Positions 63,370 to 64,000 of a stretch of DNA of 64,000 nt are shown here, one piece after another. Numbering within the stretch: position 1 is the stretch's first letter; every line of letters starts with the position of its first letter. Under the pieces are notes generated by a model. That model had not been told where the DNA came from, searched no databases, and saw only the letters and a list, made by a program, of their open reading frames with translations. A program made the translations under genes and the position numbers. The DNA comes from Peribacillus kribbensis DSM 17871 (GTDB lineage: Bacteria; Bacillota; Bacilli; Bacillales; DSM-1321), in the NCBI RefSeq assembly GCF_000430765.1, contig NZ_KE387239.1, positions 243,729 through 307,728 of the forward strand, written 5' to 3'.

Positions 63370-64000
63370 TTAGACACCTTTACTTGCTTCTGCCTCAATT
63401 TCACCTAATGCAGAAACGATAAACTCAACGGTTTCAAACATATTGGTTTTGCTTGCACCTTTTACCAGAACGGCATCGTTTTCTTGAATGAGTTCTAATA
63501 AATAACGATGCATCAAATCTTTATCCGCAAAATGTCTGACATTTTCAGACGGCATCCCGGCATTAATCGCTCCCAGCCCAATTGTATCCGCTCTGTACCC
63601 GTAAGTGATTAAATGATCAATACCTTGTTCAACAAGATATTTACCAACTTTTTGGTATTGTTCCAGCAATAAATTGCCCAGTTCCCGCATTTGTCCAAGG
63701 ATGGCGACTTTCCTTGCAGGTCCAATATTTCTTAGAACATCAATCGCAGCAAATACTGCTTGCGGCTGGGAATGAACGGTATCATCGATCACAGTTACAG
63801 ATTGATTTAAATGGTAGACTGTCATTCGGCGGGGGGGTTTTTTAAATAGGAGGCCTGATTTTATCTCAAGTGGTGTCATTCCTAAATAATCCGCAACTGC
63901 AATGGCATTTATGGCATTGTAAACATGGTGCTCGCCAAAAATCGGAATAAAAAATGAATGTTCTTCACCGCTAAGCTGCATTTTAAAGTTCATGCCATTC
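63370..64000 (-). CDS. MurF-like amide ligase, C-terminal part (runs off the window)
   Basis: The last 210 or so residues of a second Mur-family ligase; the frame continues past the window edge, so the Met at 63993 is not the start. Visible are IPIFGEHHVYNAINAIAVAD, matching FGENQVYNSLAALAVAN of the gene at 53898, and the C-terminal ligand-binding strand VTVIDDTVHSQPQAV in place of MurF's DDAYNANP, then VAILGQMRELG and VLVKGASKTNMF. The P-loop domain lies outside. It is upstream of, and on the same strand as, the peptide and YheC/YheD-type genes. Confidence 0.85.
   Translation of the reverse strand, partial: NGMNFKMQLSGEEHSFFIPIFGEHHVYNAINAIAVADYLGMTPLEIKSGLLFKKPPRRMTVYHLNQSVTVIDDTVHSQPQAVFAAIDVLRNIGPARKVAILGQMRELGNLLLEQYQKVGKYLVEQGIDHLITYGYRADTIGLGAINAGMPSENVRHFADKDLMHRYLLELIQENDAVLVKGASKTNMFETVEFIVSALGEIEAEASKGV

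Overview
The window is chromosomal DNA of a spore-forming, low-GC Gram-positive bacterium of the Bacillaceae. Evidence: strong AGGAGG-type ribosome sites with several TTG starts, SAM-I and lysine riboswitches, a FadR operator, a CotY/CotZ-type spore coat protein, and a gene order (fadNAE - yusI-like - gcvH - toprim - thioredoxin - metNPQ - yurZ-like - sufCDSUB) that matches the yur/yus region of Bacillus subtilis. I cannot name the species.

Layout. 0-6.2 kb: small proteins, a methyltransferase, an LCP cell-wall ligase, an AI-2E-type exporter, tatA, and an ECF sigma/anti-sigma pair. 6.3-11 kb: a CiaRH-like two-component system followed by prsA and htrA. Both transcription units carry the same direct-repeat box, GTTAAG-N5-GTTAAG, exactly 10 bases before the -10 element, which gives a self-contained secretion-stress regulon. 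11-19 kb: HAD phosphatase, basic amino acid antiporter, lipid kinase, proC, and a SAM-riboswitch operon that pairs a luciferase-like monooxygenase with an ATP-grasp enzyme. 19-26 kb: pabA, a fused pabBC, and two tail-to-tail lysine-permease paralogues, one under a lysine riboswitch. 26-33 kb: repeat-rich spacer, rodA-like gene, second AI-2E-type gene, a D,D-carboxypeptidase lipoprotein, a broken GGDEF gene and small proteins. 33-41 kb: the FadR-controlled beta-oxidation operon and the gcvH block. 41-53 kb: metY, a large tandem hairpin repeat, the SAM-riboswitch metNPQ operon and the suf iron-sulfur operon.

From about 52.7 kb to the end the DNA changes character. It is more AT-rich, contains a 5'-truncated tyrosine recombinase and decayed fragments (CwlT-like lysozyme, quinol-type nitric oxide reductase, NlpC/P60 domain, a D,D-carboxypeptidase without signal peptide), and holds an unusual intact set: two MurF-like ligases (one running off the window), an amino-acid-ligase-type ATP-grasp protein, a YheC/YheD-type ATP-grasp protein with an internally duplicated domain, a CotY/CotZ-like coat protein, and a 42-residue cysteine-containing peptide. 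I read this as a possible spore-surface amide-ligase island, and it is the best candidate for an undescribed system. The function is inference.

Repeats also mark the window. There is a dispersed hairpin repeat family (at least six copies) that supplies the 3' ends of pabBC and metY, two arrays of 52-bp units built on the same TGTCCGAA/TTCGGACA palindrome but with different linkers, and a 21-bp TTGCGTC array. No rRNA, tRNA or CRISPR array was seen.
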